A program made the position numbers and the translations under genes. From NCBI RefSeq assembly GCF_036226365.1, contig NZ_CP108462.1, forward strand, positions 1,550,001-1,614,000: 64,000 nucleotides of DNA, in the 5' to 3' direction. Positions 32,863-41,995 of this stretch are shown piece after piece (the first letter of the stretch is position 1; every line of letters begins with the position of its first letter). A model generated the notes under the pieces. It saw nothing but the letters and a program-made list of their open reading frames with translations. It did not search any database and had not been told where the DNA came from. This DNA comes from Streptomyces sp. NBC_01262 (GTDB taxonomy: Bacteria > Actinomycetota > Actinomycetes > Streptomycetales > Streptomycetaceae).

Positions 32863-35631
32863 TCATCGAGGAGGGCCCGGGCCCTCCTCGATGATGTCGC
32901 GGAGTTGGCGACGGCCGGCGATGCCGAGCTTGGGATAGGAGCGGTACAGGTGTGAGGCGACGGTGCGGGGGGACAGGAACAGACGGTCGGCGATCTCACC
33001 GTTGGTCAGGCCGTGTCCGGCGAGGATGACGATCTCGCGCTGTTGAGCGGTGAGGCCGTCCAGCGCGTGCGCGGCGCCCGGGGCGCCCTGTGGGGCTTGC
33101 ACCGTTACGCCGCAGGCACGCAGCTCGGATTCCGCGCGCCGGGTCCACGGTGCCGCGCCCAAACGGCGGAACGTTTCCAGGGCGGTCACGAGGATGGGCT
33201 TGGCGTCGTTGATCCGTCGCTGCCTGCGCAGCCATTCCCCGTAGTCCAGCTGAAGCTGGGCCCGTTCGAACGGCCAGGTGTCTCCGGCGGGATCGGCCAG
33301 GGGCGCGGCGAAGTGAGCTTCGGCGCTGTCCGGCCCGGCGAGCAGTCCGCGGGCGCGGGCAGCGAGTTGTTCCAGGCGCGGCCCGGGCGCGGGGTCCACG
33401 CGGGCCAGCGCGCGTTCCAGCAACGTACGCGCTTCGAGGCGCCGTTCTGCGCGTACCGCCGCAGCGGCGAGGTCGGCGACGGCGAGGTACGAGAAGTGAT
33501 GGTGCAGGGGTGTGCCGTCGGCGGCGAAGAGCCGGCTGAGCTGCGCGTACGCGGTCACGTAGTTGCCCTGGGCCAGCGCGGCAAGACCTGCCGTCTGCCA
33601 GATCCTGGCGGCGAACCCGCGGTATTCGCCAGTGTCCACGGCGGCGCGCACGCGGGCCAGCAGCGGTGCCACCTGGTCGTGTTCGCCGCGCATGGCAGCC
33701 ACGACGGCCGTGGTGAGGTCGGCCGAGCCCGCGACGGTTTCCATCTTGTAGGCGGCGGCGATGTCGCCCGCCTCCCGGGCGGCGTCGAGTGCGTCGTCCC
33801 AGCGCCCGCTGTCGACGCATGCCCATTCCAGTGCCGACAGCACGCCGCCGCTGGCACCGCGGACGCCCGGGGCGCGCAGCCGGCTGAGGGCTTCGCGCAG
33901 CACCCTGACCGCCAGTTCGGTTTCGTCCAGGATCCACGCCGCCGCGCCGAACGTACCTGGGTCCGAGAGGGATTCGCCCGCTGTGCGCCGTAGGAGGGGG
34001 ACGAGGTCGGCTCGTTCGCCGAACGGGTCCGTGCAGGCCCTGATCCAGATCCGGTACTCGGCTTCCTCGGGCGCCGGCACCGGCGTGTCCTGGGAGTCGA
34101 GCAGGTCGAGGGCGGCACGTGCCTTGGCGCGGACTTCGGGGAGCCCGGTTTGGTGGGCGACCGTGGCGGCCATCCAGGCGGCCTGCCACGCGATGGCCGG
34201 CAGCCCCGGGGACGCCTCGGCGACGACGGACAGGAGGGTGTCGAACGCGTCGGCGTTGCGGTTGGACCACAGCAGCGACCAGCCGATGTCCAGCCGGGCG
34301 GCGATGCGCAGGTCCGGGTCGGAGGTCAGTGTGAGTACCCGGCCCGCCAGTTCGCGTACCCAGTCGGCCTGTCCGGCGGACAGGGCGAGTTCGGCGGCGG
34401 CCAGCAGTCGCCGGGCCTTGTCGGGTTCGCCGGGGCTGAGCTCGGCGGCGCGTTCGAGGGCGCGTGCCGCCGCTGCGGCGCCGCCGCGGCGCTGTGCCTG
34501 GGCCGCGCTGTCTTCGAGCAGTGCGGCCAGGTGCTCGTCGGGCTCCAGTGCGGCGGCCGCCAGGTGCCAGGCGCGGCGGTCGGGCCGGTCGCGGAGCGCG
34601 TCGGCGACCTGTCGGTGCGCCGCGGCCCGCTCGGCGAAGGGCGCGGCATGGTAGACGGCCGACCGGGTGAGCGGATGGGCGAACCGCGGGCCCGGCGGGT
34701 CCAGCCGGATCAGGCCCGCGGCTTCCGCAGGGGCGAGCGCGTCGGCGGAGAGCCCTGGTACCGCCGTGGTCAGGTCCGGGCTGTCGGCGGCCGCGGCGAG
34801 CAGCAACGCGGATCGGGCCGCCGGGGGCAGAGTGACGTACTGGGCGGCCATGAGGGCGGTCAGCCGCCCGGTCAGCGGCAGCGGCTCGGCGGTCCATCGG
34901 CGCCCCGCGTCGGGATCCGTGGCGATCACCCGGGCCAGCTCGATCAGCGCCAGTGGGTTGCCGACCGCCTGGACCAGCACCTGTTCACGCAGCCGGCCGT
35001 GCGGCGGGCGCGGTTGCGCGTCCAGGAGCAGGCCCGCGTCCGGCCGGGTGAGCGGTTGCAGCAGGAGCTGCGGCAGGTCCCGCTCGAAACCGGCGGGAGG
35101 TACGTTCCCGCGGGCGCCGGCCAGCAGCACGAGCTGCTCCGATTCCAGGCGGCGGGCGGCGAAGGCGAGCGCGTCCAGGGAGGCACGGTCCAGCCAATGC
35201 GCGTCGTCGGCCGCCACCAGCAGCGGCTGCTCGTCGGACAGCTCGGACAGCAGGGTGAGTACGGCGATGCCGGTGAGCAGGGCGTCGGGCGGCGCGGGGT
35301 CGTCGGAGAGCCCGAACGCACCGCGCAGCGCCTCGGCCTGGCGGGCCGGCAGGCGGGTCACGCGGTCCAGCACCGGGCGCAGCAGCTGGTGCAGCCCGGC
35401 GAACGCCAGGTCCTGCTCCGACTCCCTGCCGGTGGTCGCCAGCACCCGCATCCCCGCCGCCCTGGCCTCGCGCGCGGCCTCGGCCAGCAGGACGGTCTTG
35501 CCCAGACCCGGATCGCCCAGGAGCAGCAGAACGTGGCTTTCCTTGTGGGGCGGGGCGATCAGTTCCCGCAGCAGGGACAGCTCCTCCCGCCGCCCGATCA
35601 CGTTCGTGTCCTTCGTGTCCTGGCGGGTCAT
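32863..35631 (-). CDS. LuxR-family LAL regulator with AAA ATPase domain
   Basis: 922 aa, the length typical of MalT-like LAL regulators. The N-terminal ATPase has Walker A GDPGLGKT (about residue 38) and a Walker B-like LLVAADDAHWLD. The middle is a long TPR-like helical region. The C-terminal LuxR HTH spans about residues 855-915 (LTAQQREIVILAGHGLTNGEIADRLFLSPRTVASHLYR). The ATG at 35631 is chosen because it starts 13 residues before the ATPase domain; upstream in-frame sequence lacks codon bias. It is divergent from the alpha/beta hydrolase pair and shares with it a region containing one copy of the 20-bp motif also found at 38730 and 38774. Confidence 0.93.
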   Translation of the reverse strand: MTRQDTKDTNVIGRREELSLLRELIAPPHKESHVLLLLGDPGLGKTVLLAEAAREARAAGMRVLATTGRESEQDLAFAGLHQLLRPVLDRVTRLPARQAEALRGAFGLSDDPAPPDALLTGIAVLTLLSELSDEQPLLVAADDAHWLDRASLDALAFAARRLESEQLVLLAGARGNVPPAGFERDLPQLLLQPLTRPDAGLLLDAQPRPPHGRLREQVLVQAVGNPLALIELARVIATDPDAGRRWTAEPLPLTGRLTALMAAQYVTLPPAARSALLLAAAADSPDLTTAVPGLSADALAPAEAAGLIRLDPPGPRFAHPLTRSAVYHAAPFAERAAAHRQVADALRDRPDRRAWHLAAAALEPDEHLAALLEDSAAQAQRRGGAAAAARALERAAELSPGEPDKARRLLAAAELALSAGQADWVRELAGRVLTLTSDPDLRIAARLDIGWSLLWSNRNADAFDTLLSVVAEASPGLPAIAWQAAWMAATVAHQTGLPEVRAKARAALDLLDSQDTPVPAPEEAEYRIWIRACTDPFGERADLVPLLRRTAGESLSDPGTFGAAAWILDETELAVRVLREALSRLRAPGVRGASGGVLSALEWACVDSGRWDDALDAAREAGDIAAAYKMETVAGSADLTTAVVAAMRGEHDQVAPLLARVRAAVDTGEYRGFAARIWQTAGLAALAQGNYVTAYAQLSRLFAADGTPLHHHFSYLAVADLAAAAVRAERRLEARTLLERALARVDPAPGPRLEQLAARARGLLAGPDSAEAHFAAPLADPAGDTWPFERAQLQLDYGEWLRRQRRINDAKPILVTALETFRRLGAAPWTRRAESELRACGVTVQAPQGAPGAAHALDGLTAQQREIVILAGHGLTNGEIADRLFLSPRTVASHLYRSYPKLGIAGRRQLRDIIEEGPGPPR

Positions 35632-35762
35632 CGCGGAAACGCCACCCTCACCTCGTGTGCAGTCAGGCTGCGGATACCGGACGGCCGCTGCGCGGCACAA
35701 GATCGAGTGTATGGACGCTGTCCCCTGCGCGCGACGGAACGCGGGACGGTCGTCGGCGCCGG

Positions 35763-35782
35763 TGCAGTCAACATGCGGATTC
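35763..35782 (-). promoter_or_regulatory. 20-bp operator-like motif, copy 1
   Basis: On the minus strand it reads GAATCCGCATGTTGACTGCA, matching the motif at 38774-38793 in 18 of 20 positions. It lies between the LAL regulator start (35631) and the hydrolase start (35815), 32 bases before the latter. Confidence 0.6.
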
Positions 35783-35814
35783 CGCCGCCGCGCCGCAGCT
35801 GATTCGCTCGGGTC

Positions 35815-36720
35815 ATGGAGCTCAACTCGTACTCAGGTCTGCCGAACGAGCGGGTCAAGGCCACGAACGGCATCGACTACGCGTACCGCGACACCGGCCC
35901 GACGGACGACGGCGCCGGTGTGCCGCTGGTCCTTCTCCAGCACTTCCGTGGAAACCTCGACAACTGGGATCCGGCGCTGATCGACGCGCTGGCACCGGCC
36001 CGGCGGGTCATCGCCTTCGACAACGCCGGGGTCGGCGGCTCCACCGGGACGACTCCGAACACCGTGGACCGCATGGCACACGACGCCATCGCCTTCATCG
36101 AGGCGATCGGGGCGACCGGGGCAGTCGGGACCCCGGGCCTCGGCCAGGGCCCGGGCCCCGTCGACGTACTGGGCTTCTCCCTCGGCAGCTTCGTCGCGCA
36201 GCGGATCGCCCTGACCAGGCCGGCGCTCGTCAGAAGGCTGGTCCTCGCCTCGTCGGCGCCGCAGGGCGCCGACGGCATGCACGGCTGGGCCCCTGAGGTC
36301 ATCGGCGCTGTCGGCAACCCCGAGACCAGCCCCGCGGAATACCTGAGCGTCTTCTTCGCCGGATCCGACGCAAGCCTGCGGGCCGGCCGGCAAACCCTGC
36401 AGCGGATCTACGGCGCCCGGAGCGAGGACCGGGACACGGCGACCGGCTGGGCGACCCGCGAGGCGCAGTACGACGCGGTGTGCACGTGGGGGATCCCCGA
36501 TCACGCGAAGCTCCAGCGGCTCAGCTGCCTGAGGATGCCCGTGTTCGTGGCGAACGGCGACAGCGACCCGATGATCCTGCCGCACTACTCCCACCTGCTC
36601 GCGGGTCTGATCCCGCAGTCCCGCGTGAAGATCTATCCCGACTCGGCGCACGGGTTCCTGTTCCAGCACCACGCGGAATTCGCCGCGGACGTCGACGCCT
36701 TCCTCGGCGGCCCCCGATGA
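35815..36720 (+). CDS. Alpha/beta hydrolase (haloperoxidase/proline iminopeptidase-like fold)
   Basis: 301 aa. The nucleophile elbow is G-F-S-L-G-S (VDVLGFSLGSF), the oxyanion region LLQHFRGNLDNWD and the strand VIAFDNAGVGGS. The acid Asp is in VANGDSDPMI and the catalytic His in DSAHGFLF. This pattern matches the large group of cofactor-free esterases/haloperoxidases. The gene is coupled (ATGA) to a second hydrolase and is preceded by the 20-bp motif. Confidence 0.88.
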   Translation: MELNSYSGLPNERVKATNGIDYAYRDTGPTDDGAGVPLVLLQHFRGNLDNWDPALIDALAPARRVIAFDNAGVGGSTGTTPNTVDRMAHDAIAFIEAIGATGAVGTPGLGQGPGPVDVLGFSLGSFVAQRIALTRPALVRRLVLASSAPQGADGMHGWAPEVIGAVGNPETSPAEYLSVFFAGSDASLRAGRQTLQRIYGARSEDRDTATGWATREAQYDAVCTWGIPDHAKLQRLSCLRMPVFVANGDSDPMILPHYSHLLAGLIPQSRVKIYPDSAHGFLFQHHAEFAADVDAFLGGPR

Positions 36721-37379
36721 CCGGCACCCACATGATCGTCCTGCCCGGCGGCGGTTACGCCGAACACGCCTCGCACGAGGCCGAGCCGGTGGTGGACTGG
36801 CTCGGCGGCACAGGCGTACGGGCGAGCGTGTTCCGCTATCCGCTCCGCGCCCGGCACCCGGAGCCGCTCGACGCGCTGCGCGCCGAGATCCGCCGCCGGC
36901 GGGCGGCCGGCGCACAGCGCGTCGGTCTCATCGGGTTCTCCGCGGGAGGTCATCTGGCCGGGCTGGCCGCCCTCGCGCCGGGCGCCGGGCCCGATGCGGC
37001 GGTGCCCGATGAGGCGGTGGACTTCGCCGTGCTCGGTTACGCCATCACCTCGATGGAGACCGAGACCTACCGTCCGGCCCGGCTGATCCTGCTGGGCGAG
37101 GACGCCTCCCCCGAGCTGCGCCGGTCGACGTCGCTGGATTCGCTGGTCACGCCCGGGGCGCCGCCGTTCTTCGTCTGGCACACCGCGGAAGACCCGTATG
37201 TCCCCGCCGAACACACCTACCGCCTTGCCGCGGCGCTCGCGGCCGGCCAAGTCCCCCATGCCGTATACGTGTTCGCCCACGGCCCGCACAGCCTCGGCCT
37301 CGCCCGGAACGCCGGCGAGGCCGCGATCTGGACCACGCTGGCGAAAGCCTGGATCCACGAACACCTCGAACAGGCGTGA
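36717..37379 (+). CDS. Alpha/beta hydrolase, acetylesterase (BD-FAE/HSL-like)
   Basis: 220 aa. The oxyanion loop is LPGGGYAEHASHEAEP (HGGGY-type), the nucleophile elbow G-F-S-A-G-G (GLIGFSAGGHLAG), the acid region WHTAEDPYVP and the catalytic His in HGPHSLGLA. This is the layout of acetyl-xylan-type and small-ester esterases. Its ATG overlaps the stop of the preceding hydrolase, so the two are made together. It converges on the tautomerase gene. Confidence 0.88.
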   Translation: MTGTHMIVLPGGGYAEHASHEAEPVVDWLGGTGVRASVFRYPLRARHPEPLDALRAEIRRRRAAGAQRVGLIGFSAGGHLAGLAALAPGAGPDAAVPDEAVDFAVLGYAITSMETETYRPARLILLGEDASPELRRSTSLDSLVTPGAPPFFVWHTAEDPYVPAEHTYRLAAALAAGQVPHAVYVFAHGPHSLGLARNAGEAAIWTTLAKAWIHEHLEQA

Positions 37380-37393
37380 CCGCCACGTACTGC

Positions 37394-37837
37394 CTACTGT
37401 TCCCCGGCCGTCGCCTGCAGCTCCGCGATCTGCTTGCGCGCCGCGGCGACGAGTTCGTCGTTGGTGTTCGCGTGACCGCCCAGCCCCCACCCACCGGGCA
37501 CGGCCTCGGTCAGCAGCACCCAGGTGCGGTCCGCGAGCGTCGGGTCGCCGGCGGCCTCCGCGACCATGCCGGTGAACCGGCTCACCACCGCGATCTGTTT
37601 GCCGCGGTCGAGAGCACCCGCGTTGGTCAGCACCTGCACGCGTACGTAGTTGGACGCGCCGTCGACGTTCGACAGGCCGCCTGCCGGCAACTCGTGGATG
37701 AAGGCAGCGGTGTTCCGGCGGAACATCGGGATGTCCGGAACCTCCTCGATGGCCATCAGGGTGGCAGCGAGGTCCCTGGCGAGCTGGTGCCCGTCCGTGA
37801 AGGTGCCCGCTGTGGCGTAGACGTCGATCATGGGCAT
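37394..37837 (-). CDS. Tautomerase-family protein
   Basis: 147 aa. It starts MPMIDVYATAGTF, so that after Met removal Pro-1 would be the catalytic base as in 4-oxalocrotonate tautomerases. The body contains NYVRVQVLTNAGALDRGKQIAVVSRFTGMVAEAAGD and a LLTEAVPGGWG region, characteristic of longer fused-type tautomerases. The ATG follows AAGGAG. It lies 28 bases downstream of the aldo/keto reductase gene and is probably in one transcript with it. Confidence 0.85.
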   Translation of the reverse strand: MPMIDVYATAGTFTDGHQLARDLAATLMAIEEVPDIPMFRRNTAAFIHELPAGGLSNVDGASNYVRVQVLTNAGALDRGKQIAVVSRFTGMVAEAAGDPTLADRTWVLLTEAVPGGWGLGGHANTNDELVAAARKQIAELQATAGEQ

Positions 37838-37865
37838 TGCGTACTCCTTGCGTGTTGCTCGGGTG

Positions 37866-38696
37866 CTACCACCACTTGGCTTCGAGCGCGCGGTCGGTGC
37901 CGCCGGTCCGGTCGAGCGCGTCGAGTTCGGCCATGTCCTCGGCCGACAGGGTGAAGTCATGGATCTGCGCGTTCTCGTAGATGCGGTCGCGGTGCGTCGA
38001 CTTCGCCACGACCACGAGTCCGTGCTGCAGCCCCCAGCGCAGCAGCACCTGTGCCGGTGTCCGGCCCGTCCGCCGGGCGATCCCGGCCACGGTGGTGTCG
38101 TCGACGTACCGTCCGGTGCCCAGCGGGCTGTAGGCCTCGACAGCGACGTCGAACCGGCCGCAGGCATCCAGGAGCGCACGCCGACGGTGCCGCGGGTTGA
38201 ACAGGATCTGGTTGACGGCGGGCGGAACCGTTCCCGCTGCGATCACGGCCCCGAGTTCGGCCACGTCGTAGTTGGAGACCCCGATGGAACGGGCCAGTCC
38301 CCGCTCCTGGGCGCGTTCCATCCCGGCCCAGGCCCGGGTCGGGCCGCCCTCGGGCCAGTGGACCAGGTAGAGGTCGATCTGCTCCAGGCCGAGACGACGA
38401 AGGCTGCCTTCTGCCTCGGCGACCGGATCGTTGGCCCGCGGCTGGAACTTCGTGGTGATGAAGACCTGGTCGCGCGGTACGCCGCTGTCGCGCAGGGCCC
38501 GGCCGACGCTCTCCTCGTTGCCGTATGCCTGAGCCGTGTCGATATGCCGGTAGCCGGCGTCGAGCGCCCAGCGCACGGCGTTGACGCACTCTCGCCCGGC
38601 CGGCACCTGCCAGACGCCGAGGCCGAGTACCGGCACCTGGTTCCCGTCCGCCAGCAGGCGCGCGCCGCCCCCTGATGTGGCCGCGTTCACGTTCAT
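37866..38696 (-). CDS. Aldo/keto reductase
   Basis: About 276 aa, NADPH-dependent (alpha/beta)8 barrel reductase of the 2,5-diketogluconate reductase type. The catalytic tetrad is recognisable: Asp and Tyr in GYRHIDTAQAYGNE, Lys in VFITTKF and His in LYLVHWPEGG. The cofactor-binding end is LVVVAKSTHRDRIYENAQI. Start choices are ATG 38696 or ATG 38708; neither has a good ribosome binding site. It is divergent from the MBL-fold gene across a region holding two inverted copies of the 20-bp motif. Confidence 0.92.
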   Translation of the reverse strand: MNVNAATSGGGARLLADGNQVPVLGLGVWQVPAGRECVNAVRWALDAGYRHIDTAQAYGNEESVGRALRDSGVPRDQVFITTKFQPRANDPVAEAEGSLRRLGLEQIDLYLVHWPEGGPTRAWAGMERAQERGLARSIGVSNYDVAELGAVIAAGTVPPAVNQILFNPRHRRRALLDACGRFDVAVEAYSPLGTGRYVDDTTVAGIARRTGRTPAQVLLRWGLQHGLVVVAKSTHRDRIYENAQIHDFTLSAEDMAELDALDRTGGTDRALEAKWW

Positions 38697-38729
38697 GAGC
38701 ACCAGCATCCGGCAACGCACCGTGGGGTG

Positions 38730-38749
38730 GTATCAGCAACATGACTGCA
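38730..38749 (+). promoter_or_regulatory. 20-bp operator-like motif, copy 2
   Basis: GTATCAGCAACATGACTGCA. It forms an inverted pair with 38774-38793: 17 of 20 positions agree when one is reverse complemented, and centres are 44 bp apart. It is 34 bases upstream of the reductase start. Confidence 0.65.
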
Positions 38750-38773
38750 ACCGGGTGCGGCTCAGGCTCGCAG

Positions 38774-38793
38774 TGCAGTCAACATGCTGATAC
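38774..38793 (-). promoter_or_regulatory. 20-bp operator-like motif, copy 3
   Basis: Minus strand GTATCAGCATGTTGACTGCA. It shares 15 consecutive bases (GTGCAGTCAACATGC on the plus strand, 38773-38787) with copy 1 at 35762-35776. It is 47 bases upstream of the MBL-fold gene. Confidence 0.65.
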
Positions 38794-38840
38794 TCCGCCG
38801 CCGTCCCCCAGAGTGACCATGAGGTCCAGCTGAGTCAGCG

Positions 38841-39713
38841 ATGCCGGAGAAGACGATGAGCCTTGACTTTGACGTGTTCGTGGTCGATCCCAAGCCGATC
38901 CCGAGTGCGGTACCGGGATTCGAGAAGGCGGTGGGCCCGGCGACCTGGCCGCCGTCCACATCGACGCTGATCAGCGATGACGACGGTGCCGTGCTGGTCG
39001 ACTGCCTCATCACCGTGCGAGAGGCCCGGGAGCTGGCGGCGTGGGTGAAGTCCCACGACCGCGAGCCCGGGTACGTGTACATCACCCATCCGCACGCCGA
39101 TCATCTTCTCGGGCTGCCGGAGATCCTGGCGGCGTTCCCGCAGGCGAGGCCGGTGGCCCTGGCCGAGTCCATCCCCGCGATGCAGGAGCAGATCTCAGCG
39201 GGGTACATGCAGGTCTGGGGCGGGTTCTTCCCCGGCCAGTTGACCGGCGAGCCCGTCGCGCCCGGGCCGCTGGCCGGCCGCACGATCCCGATCGGAGGAT
39301 CGTCGGCCACGGTGATCCCGGTCGGGACCAGCGACACCGTGCATTCCAGCGTCGTCCATGTCCCGGAGCTGAGCCTGGTCGTCTCCGGTGACGTCGTCTA
39401 CAACCGGACGCACATGTGGCTGATGGGATCGACACCGGACTCCCGGGCCGACTGGGCACGGGCGCTGGACGCCGTCGCGGCGCTGGAGGCCGACACCCTG
39501 ATCGCCGGCCACCGCGATCCACAGGCCGCCGACGACGACGCCCGCCGCCAGATCGACGAAAGCCGCCGCTACCTGGCCGATTTCGAGACGGCGCTGGAAC
39601 GCAGCTCCACACCGGGCGAGCTCATCGACCGCATGACGGACGCCCATCCCGGGCTGGCGAACCCCTACACCCTGTGGGTCGCGGCCCACGACCTGCTCGG
39701 CACCGGAAACTGA
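38841..39713 (+). CDS. Metallo-beta-lactamase-fold hydrolase
   Basis: 290 aa. The zinc-binding signature H-x-H-x-D-H is THPHADHLLG; further ligands are likely in TVHSSVVH, VVSGDVVYN (Asp) and LIAGHRDP (His). These are the glyoxalase II/lactonase-type positions. No signal peptide is present. Start at ATG 38841 or 38856. It is divergent from the aldo/keto reductase, with a shared operator pair. Confidence 0.9.
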   Translation: MPEKTMSLDFDVFVVDPKPIPSAVPGFEKAVGPATWPPSTSTLISDDDGAVLVDCLITVREARELAAWVKSHDREPGYVYITHPHADHLLGLPEILAAFPQARPVALAESIPAMQEQISAGYMQVWGGFFPGQLTGEPVAPGPLAGRTIPIGGSSATVIPVGTSDTVHSSVVHVPELSLVVSGDVVYNRTHMWLMGSTPDSRADWARALDAVAALEADTLIAGHRDPQAADDDARRQIDESRRYLADFETALERSSTPGELIDRMTDAHPGLANPYTLWVAAHDLLGTGN

Positions 39714-39744
39714 CGCGGACGCGGACGCGGACACGGACACGGAC
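39713..39744 (+). repeat. Hexanucleotide repeat (GCGGAC/ACGGAC)
   Basis: Five near-identical hexamers (three GCGGAC and two ACGGAC, in a run of alternating ACGCGG units) begin at the stop codon of the MBL-fold gene. In the frame of the LtrA gene they would code for Asp-Ala / Asp-Thr dipeptides. The frame stays open here but has no start codon. Confidence 0.8.
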
Positions 39745-39798
39745 AGCCAGGACGGATCGGTCGGCCTGGAACCGGCCGCGAAAGGCCGCGGCACGCAG

Positions 39799-40941
39799 GT
39801 GCTGAACCTGCGCAGAATGACGGCCCGCCGGACCGACGAGGAGTACCGGTCCTCCACCCCGCTGGAATTGTTCTTCGACCTCTGTTTCGTCGCCGCCGTC
39901 GCGCAGGCCGCCTCCCATCTGCATCACGACCTGAGCGCCGGGCACCTCGGCCACGCCGTGGGCAACTACCTCTGGGTGTTCTTCGCCATCTGGTGGGCCT
40001 GGGGGAACTTCACCTGGTTCGCCTCCGCGTACGACAACGACGACGACCCCTACCGCCTGCTGACCATGGTGCAGATCGCCGGGGCGCTGACCCTGGCCGC
40101 CGGCGTGCCCCGGGCCTTCGAGTCCGGCGACTATCTCGTCATCACCCTCGGCTACGTGATCCTGCGGCTGGCCATGGTCATGCAGTGGCTGCGGGCGGCC
40201 AGGGCCGATCCGGAACGGCGCACGACCACCCTGCGGTACGCCGTCGGCTACGCCCTGGTGCAGGCCGGATGGGTCGCTCGCCTCGCCTTCGACCAGCCGG
40301 CGTACCTCTATGTCGGGCTGGCCCTGGCCGTCGGCGAGCTGCTGGTCCCGATCTGGGCCGAGCGGGCGCGGGTGACGACCTTTCACCCGGAGCACATCAC
40401 CGAGCGGTTCGGGCTGTTCACCATGATCGTGCTCGGCGAGGCGGTGCTGGCCGCGACCACCGCCGTACAGACCGCGGCCGACTCGCGCGACGGCACCGAC
40501 GCCGACCTGCTGGTCCTGGCCGGCAGCGGTCTGCTGATCGTCCTCAGCCTGTGGTGGCTCTACTTCGACCGGACCACCCAGCGCATGCTGCGCTCCATGC
40601 CCACCACGATCATCTGGGGCTACGGCCACTACCTCGTCTTCGCCTCGACCGCGGCGATCGGCGCCGGACTCGCCGTCACCGTCGACACCCTCATCGGCCA
40701 TGCGCACGTCACACACCTGCAGCAAGGCCTGGCTGTCGGCATACCCCTCGCCACCTGGATCGCCACGGTCTGGTGGCTGCGCGTGGGCCCGCCGCTGCAC
40801 GGCCCCGCCGCCGCGGCCTCCCCCGTGGCCGCGGTTCTGGTACTGGCCGCGGCCTGGACCTCCGCGGCCGTGCCCCTGATGGCCGTGATCACCGCGACGC
40901 TGGCGGCAGTGACGACCTGGGCCGTGCGTCGGACGGACTGA
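39799..40941 (+). CDS. Low temperature requirement protein A (LtrA) family membrane protein
   Basis: 380 aa, polytopic with about 10-12 hydrophobic segments. The family start signature LELFFDLCFVAAVAQAA is present, together with WWAWGNFTWFASAYDNDD, ERFGLFTMIVLGEAVLA and a C-terminal series of helices. Function is unknown; the family was named from a Listeria cold-growth mutant. Start uncertain: GTG 39799 or ATG 39817. It ends directly against the GlxA-type regulator (convergent). Confidence 0.92.
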   Translation: MLNLRRMTARRTDEEYRSSTPLELFFDLCFVAAVAQAASHLHHDLSAGHLGHAVGNYLWVFFAIWWAWGNFTWFASAYDNDDDPYRLLTMVQIAGALTLAAGVPRAFESGDYLVITLGYVILRLAMVMQWLRAARADPERRTTTLRYAVGYALVQAGWVARLAFDQPAYLYVGLALAVGELLVPIWAERARVTTFHPEHITERFGLFTMIVLGEAVLAATTAVQTAADSRDGTDADLLVLAGSGLLIVLSLWWLYFDRTTQRMLRSMPTTIIWGYGHYLVFASTAAIGAGLAVTVDTLIGHAHVTHLQQGLAVGIPLATWIATVWWLRVGPPLHGPAAAASPVAAVLVLAAAWTSAAVPLMAVITATLAAVTTWAVRRTD

Positions 40942-41925
40942 TCACTCGACGCCGGATGGTCGCGGCGTCTTCTGCCGGAACAGGGCGCGGTACTCCTGGG
41001 GCGAGGTCCCGACACGTCGGTGGAAGGCCGCGCGCACAGACGCCGGGTTGCCGAGTCCGGTCAGTCGCCCGATCCGCTCGATGGGCTCCGTGGTGGCTTC
41101 CAGCAGTTCGCGCGCGCGGTCGATGCGCGCGTCGGTCAGCCATGCCATGGGTGAGGTCCCGGTCTCGTTGCGAAAGCGGCGGACCAAGGTGCGCCGGGCC
41201 ATGTGGGCGCGTGCGGCGATGTCGTCGACGGTGACGCCCGCTGCCATGTTGTCGAGCATCCAGTCCCGGACGCCGGCCAGTTCCTCGCTCCTCGGCCGGC
41301 TGCGGAGCTGGTCGACGTACTGCGCCTGGCCGCCGGGCCGTTGGGGCGGCGCCACCAGGAACCGCGCCCTTGCGTTCGCGGCGGCGGCTCCGTGGTCGGT
41401 CCGGATCAGGTGCAGACACAGGTCGATTCCGGCGGTCACACCCGCCGACGTGAGGATGTCACCGTCGTCCACGAACATGCGGTTCGGCTGGACCTCGATG
41501 CTCGGGTAGCGGCTTTGAAGCCGGTCAGAGACCTGCCAGTGCGTCGTGGCGGGCCTTCCGTCGAGAAGACCTGCCGCCGCCAGGGCAAACGCTCCGGAGC
41601 AGACGGACACGATTCGCGCGCCCCGGCCGTGCGGCGCGCGCAGAGCGGCCAGAGCCGCGCTCGGGACGTCGGCGTCAATGTCGTCGTATCCCGGGACGAT
41701 GACAGTGTCCGCCTTTTCGAGCGCATCAAGGCCGGCGGTACCGGTGACGGAGAACCCCGCGCGGGCCACCGGCACCACCTGCTCGGTCGTCGCAACCGTC
41801 AGCTCGTAGTTCGGGTCCATCGAGAAGATCTGCGCCGCGATGCCGAGCTCAAGCGGCAGCACGCCGGGCAGGCTCAGTACGACAACGTGATGGCGCAGGG
41901 GCGCGGCCACATCATCGGAGATCAT
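40942..41925 (-). CDS. GlxA-family transcriptional regulator (DJ-1/PfpI domain plus AraC HTH)
   Basis: 327 aa. The N-terminal DJ-1/PfpI-like domain (about 10-185) has VVVLSLPGVLPLELGIAAQIF and the nucleophile-elbow-like VCSGAFALAAAGLLDGRPATTHW. The C-terminal AraC double HTH (about 215-315) has ARAHMARRTLVRRFRNETGTSP and IGRLTGLGNPASVRAAFHRRVGTSPQEYR. It probably responds to a small metabolite. It is divergent from the HD-domain protein 70 bases away. Confidence 0.93.
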   Translation of the reverse strand: MISDDVAAPLRHHVVVLSLPGVLPLELGIAAQIFSMDPNYELTVATTEQVVPVARAGFSVTGTAGLDALEKADTVIVPGYDDIDADVPSAALAALRAPHGRGARIVSVCSGAFALAAAGLLDGRPATTHWQVSDRLQSRYPSIEVQPNRMFVDDGDILTSAGVTAGIDLCLHLIRTDHGAAAANARARFLVAPPQRPGGQAQYVDQLRSRPRSEELAGVRDWMLDNMAAGVTVDDIAARAHMARRTLVRRFRNETGTSPMAWLTDARIDRARELLEATTEPIERIGRLTGLGNPASVRAAFHRRVGTSPQEYRALFRQKTPRPSGVE

Positions 41926-41995
41926 GGCCCAATAATAGCGGAGGTAGGCCCTCGGGCCACTTCTGCGGACGGCGACGCAAGCCTAGGTTCGGACC

